Shown: piece after piece, positions 63,637-64,000 of the stretch
Layout of the letters: every line of letters starts with the position of its first letter
How positions within the stretch are numbered: position 1 is the stretch's first letter
Assembly (NCBI RefSeq): GCF_002295065.1
Contig: NZ_NSGG01000001.1
Span: 695,794-759,793, forward strand
DNA from: Mesorhizobium sp. WSM3859
GTDB taxonomy: Bacteria; Pseudomonadota; Alphaproteobacteria; Rhizobiales; Rhizobiaceae
Direction: 5' to 3'
DNA: 64,000 nucleotides
Notes under the pieces: generated by a model
The model's database searches: none
What the model was told of the DNA's origin: nothing
Seen by the model: only the letters and a program-made list of their open reading frames with translations
Position numbers and translations under genes: made by a program

Positions 63637-64000
63637 TCATGCTCGTCTCTCAGCAGGTGGGAAGAGGGCTCCGATCATAGTCCTTAGATTGTAGGCACAG
63701 GCCGCCAGCATGCATTGCGTGCGGTTGGCGGCGAGATTGAAGAAGCGCACGCGCCGCATGCCGTAGTGCTCCTTGAACACGGCAAACGGCCGCTCCACCG
63801 CCGCCCGTACCTTGGCGATCAGCCGGTTGCGCAGCTTTTGGCGCGGCGGCAGTTCAGGGTGATGCCTGTTGGCCCGCCGCATCAGCCGATCCTTGATGTT
63901 GGCTTCGGCGAGCCGATCGTGCCTGGCGTGGGTGTAATAGGCCTGATCGCCATAGGCCGCCTTCTCGTCGCCGCAGATCAGCTCGTCAGCCGGCTCGGTG
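63637..64000 (-). CDS. IS5-type transposase, C-terminal part (5' end outside window)
   Basis: The minus-strand frame is open to the window edge and gives about 120 residues: CGDEKAAYGDQAYYTHARHDRL, IKDRLMRRANRHHPELPPRQKLRNRLIAKVRAAVERPFAVFKEHYGMRRVRFFNLAANRTQCMLAACAYNLRTMIG. The VRAAVERPF..FKEHYGMRRVR..NLAANR pattern is the C-terminal catalytic region (with the final Glu in VERPF) of IS5-family DDE transposases. A start at 63882 is internal and not the true one. It marks an insertion sequence at the edge of the aromatic-catabolism region. Confidence 0.85.
   Translation of the reverse strand, partial: TEPADELICGDEKAAYGDQAYYTHARHDRLAEANIKDRLMRRANRHHPELPPRQKLRNRLIAKVRAAVERPFAVFKEHYGMRRVRFFNLAANRTQCMLAACAYNLRTMIGALFPPAERRA

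Overview
The window reads as a chromosomal or megaplasmid stretch of a high-GC alphaproteobacterium of the Rhizobiales, most like Mesorhizobium or a close relative. The evidence is the pcaDCHGB/pcaQ/pcaM arrangement known from Sinorhizobium, moc (rhizopine-type) genes, many periplasmic-binding-protein ABC importers, and short palindromic intergenic repeats of rhizobial style. Almost every gene belongs to carbon-source uptake and catabolism. I saw no rRNA, tRNA or CRISPR array.

Layout. 1-948: end of a lipid A acyltransferase-like gene. 954-8913 (minus): a ribose-type sugar importer (binding protein, ATPase, two permeases) with gluconokinase, a LacI regulator with a perfect palindromic operator, and an MFS carrier. 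9165-9452: small DUF3175-type protein. 9473-15627: a second sugar locus with a FadR-type GntR regulator, a sugar epimerase/dehydrogenase, a 3-hydroxyisobutyrate-dehydrogenase-like reductase and a divergent importer. Two GntR-like operator palindromes tie this locus together. 15932-24313 (plus): AraC regulator, then a molybdenum hydroxylase operon (SRPBCC, FAD, 2Fe-2S, a large subunit split into two genes, MoxR ATPase, VWA protein, amidohydrolase).

24345-25136: a small membrane-anchored protein and a carboxymuconolactone-decarboxylase-family protein. 25360-39664: the most unusual part. It holds an importer in which one permease is fused to a beta-propeller, a second free propeller, and moc-like catabolic genes (MocA-type dehydrogenase, sugar-phosphate-isomerase-type protein, MocD-like di-iron oxygenase, MocE-like Rieske ferredoxin, and a PanB-like protein). 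Between them lies a plus-strand pair: an ornithine-cyclodeaminase homologue and an aromatic-amino-acid-lyase homologue that lacks the serine needed to make the MIO cofactor. I infer uptake and breakdown of an O-methylated or aminated cyclitol-like compound; the substrate is not proven.

39748-46349 (minus): a spermidine/putrescine-type importer co-transcribed with a PfkB kinase, an ADP-ribosylglycohydrolase and a HutC-type GntR regulator, suggesting import and cleavage of a ribosylated small molecule.

46711-63467: a nearly complete protocatechuate (beta-ketoadipate) unit. It has pcaR, pcaIJF, a pcaDCHGB-pobA operon with overlapping genes, pcaQ, and a PcaQ-linked branched-chain-type importer (pcaM first). 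That importer runs into a coniferyl-alcohol-dehydrogenase-like SDR and a vanillin-dehydrogenase-like enzyme, so 4-hydroxybenzoate, protocatechuate and probably lignin-derived phenolics feed one pathway to succinyl-CoA and acetyl-CoA. The pcaD and pcaM promoters are inverted copies of each other flanking pcaQ. The right edge carries the end of an IS5-type transposase.
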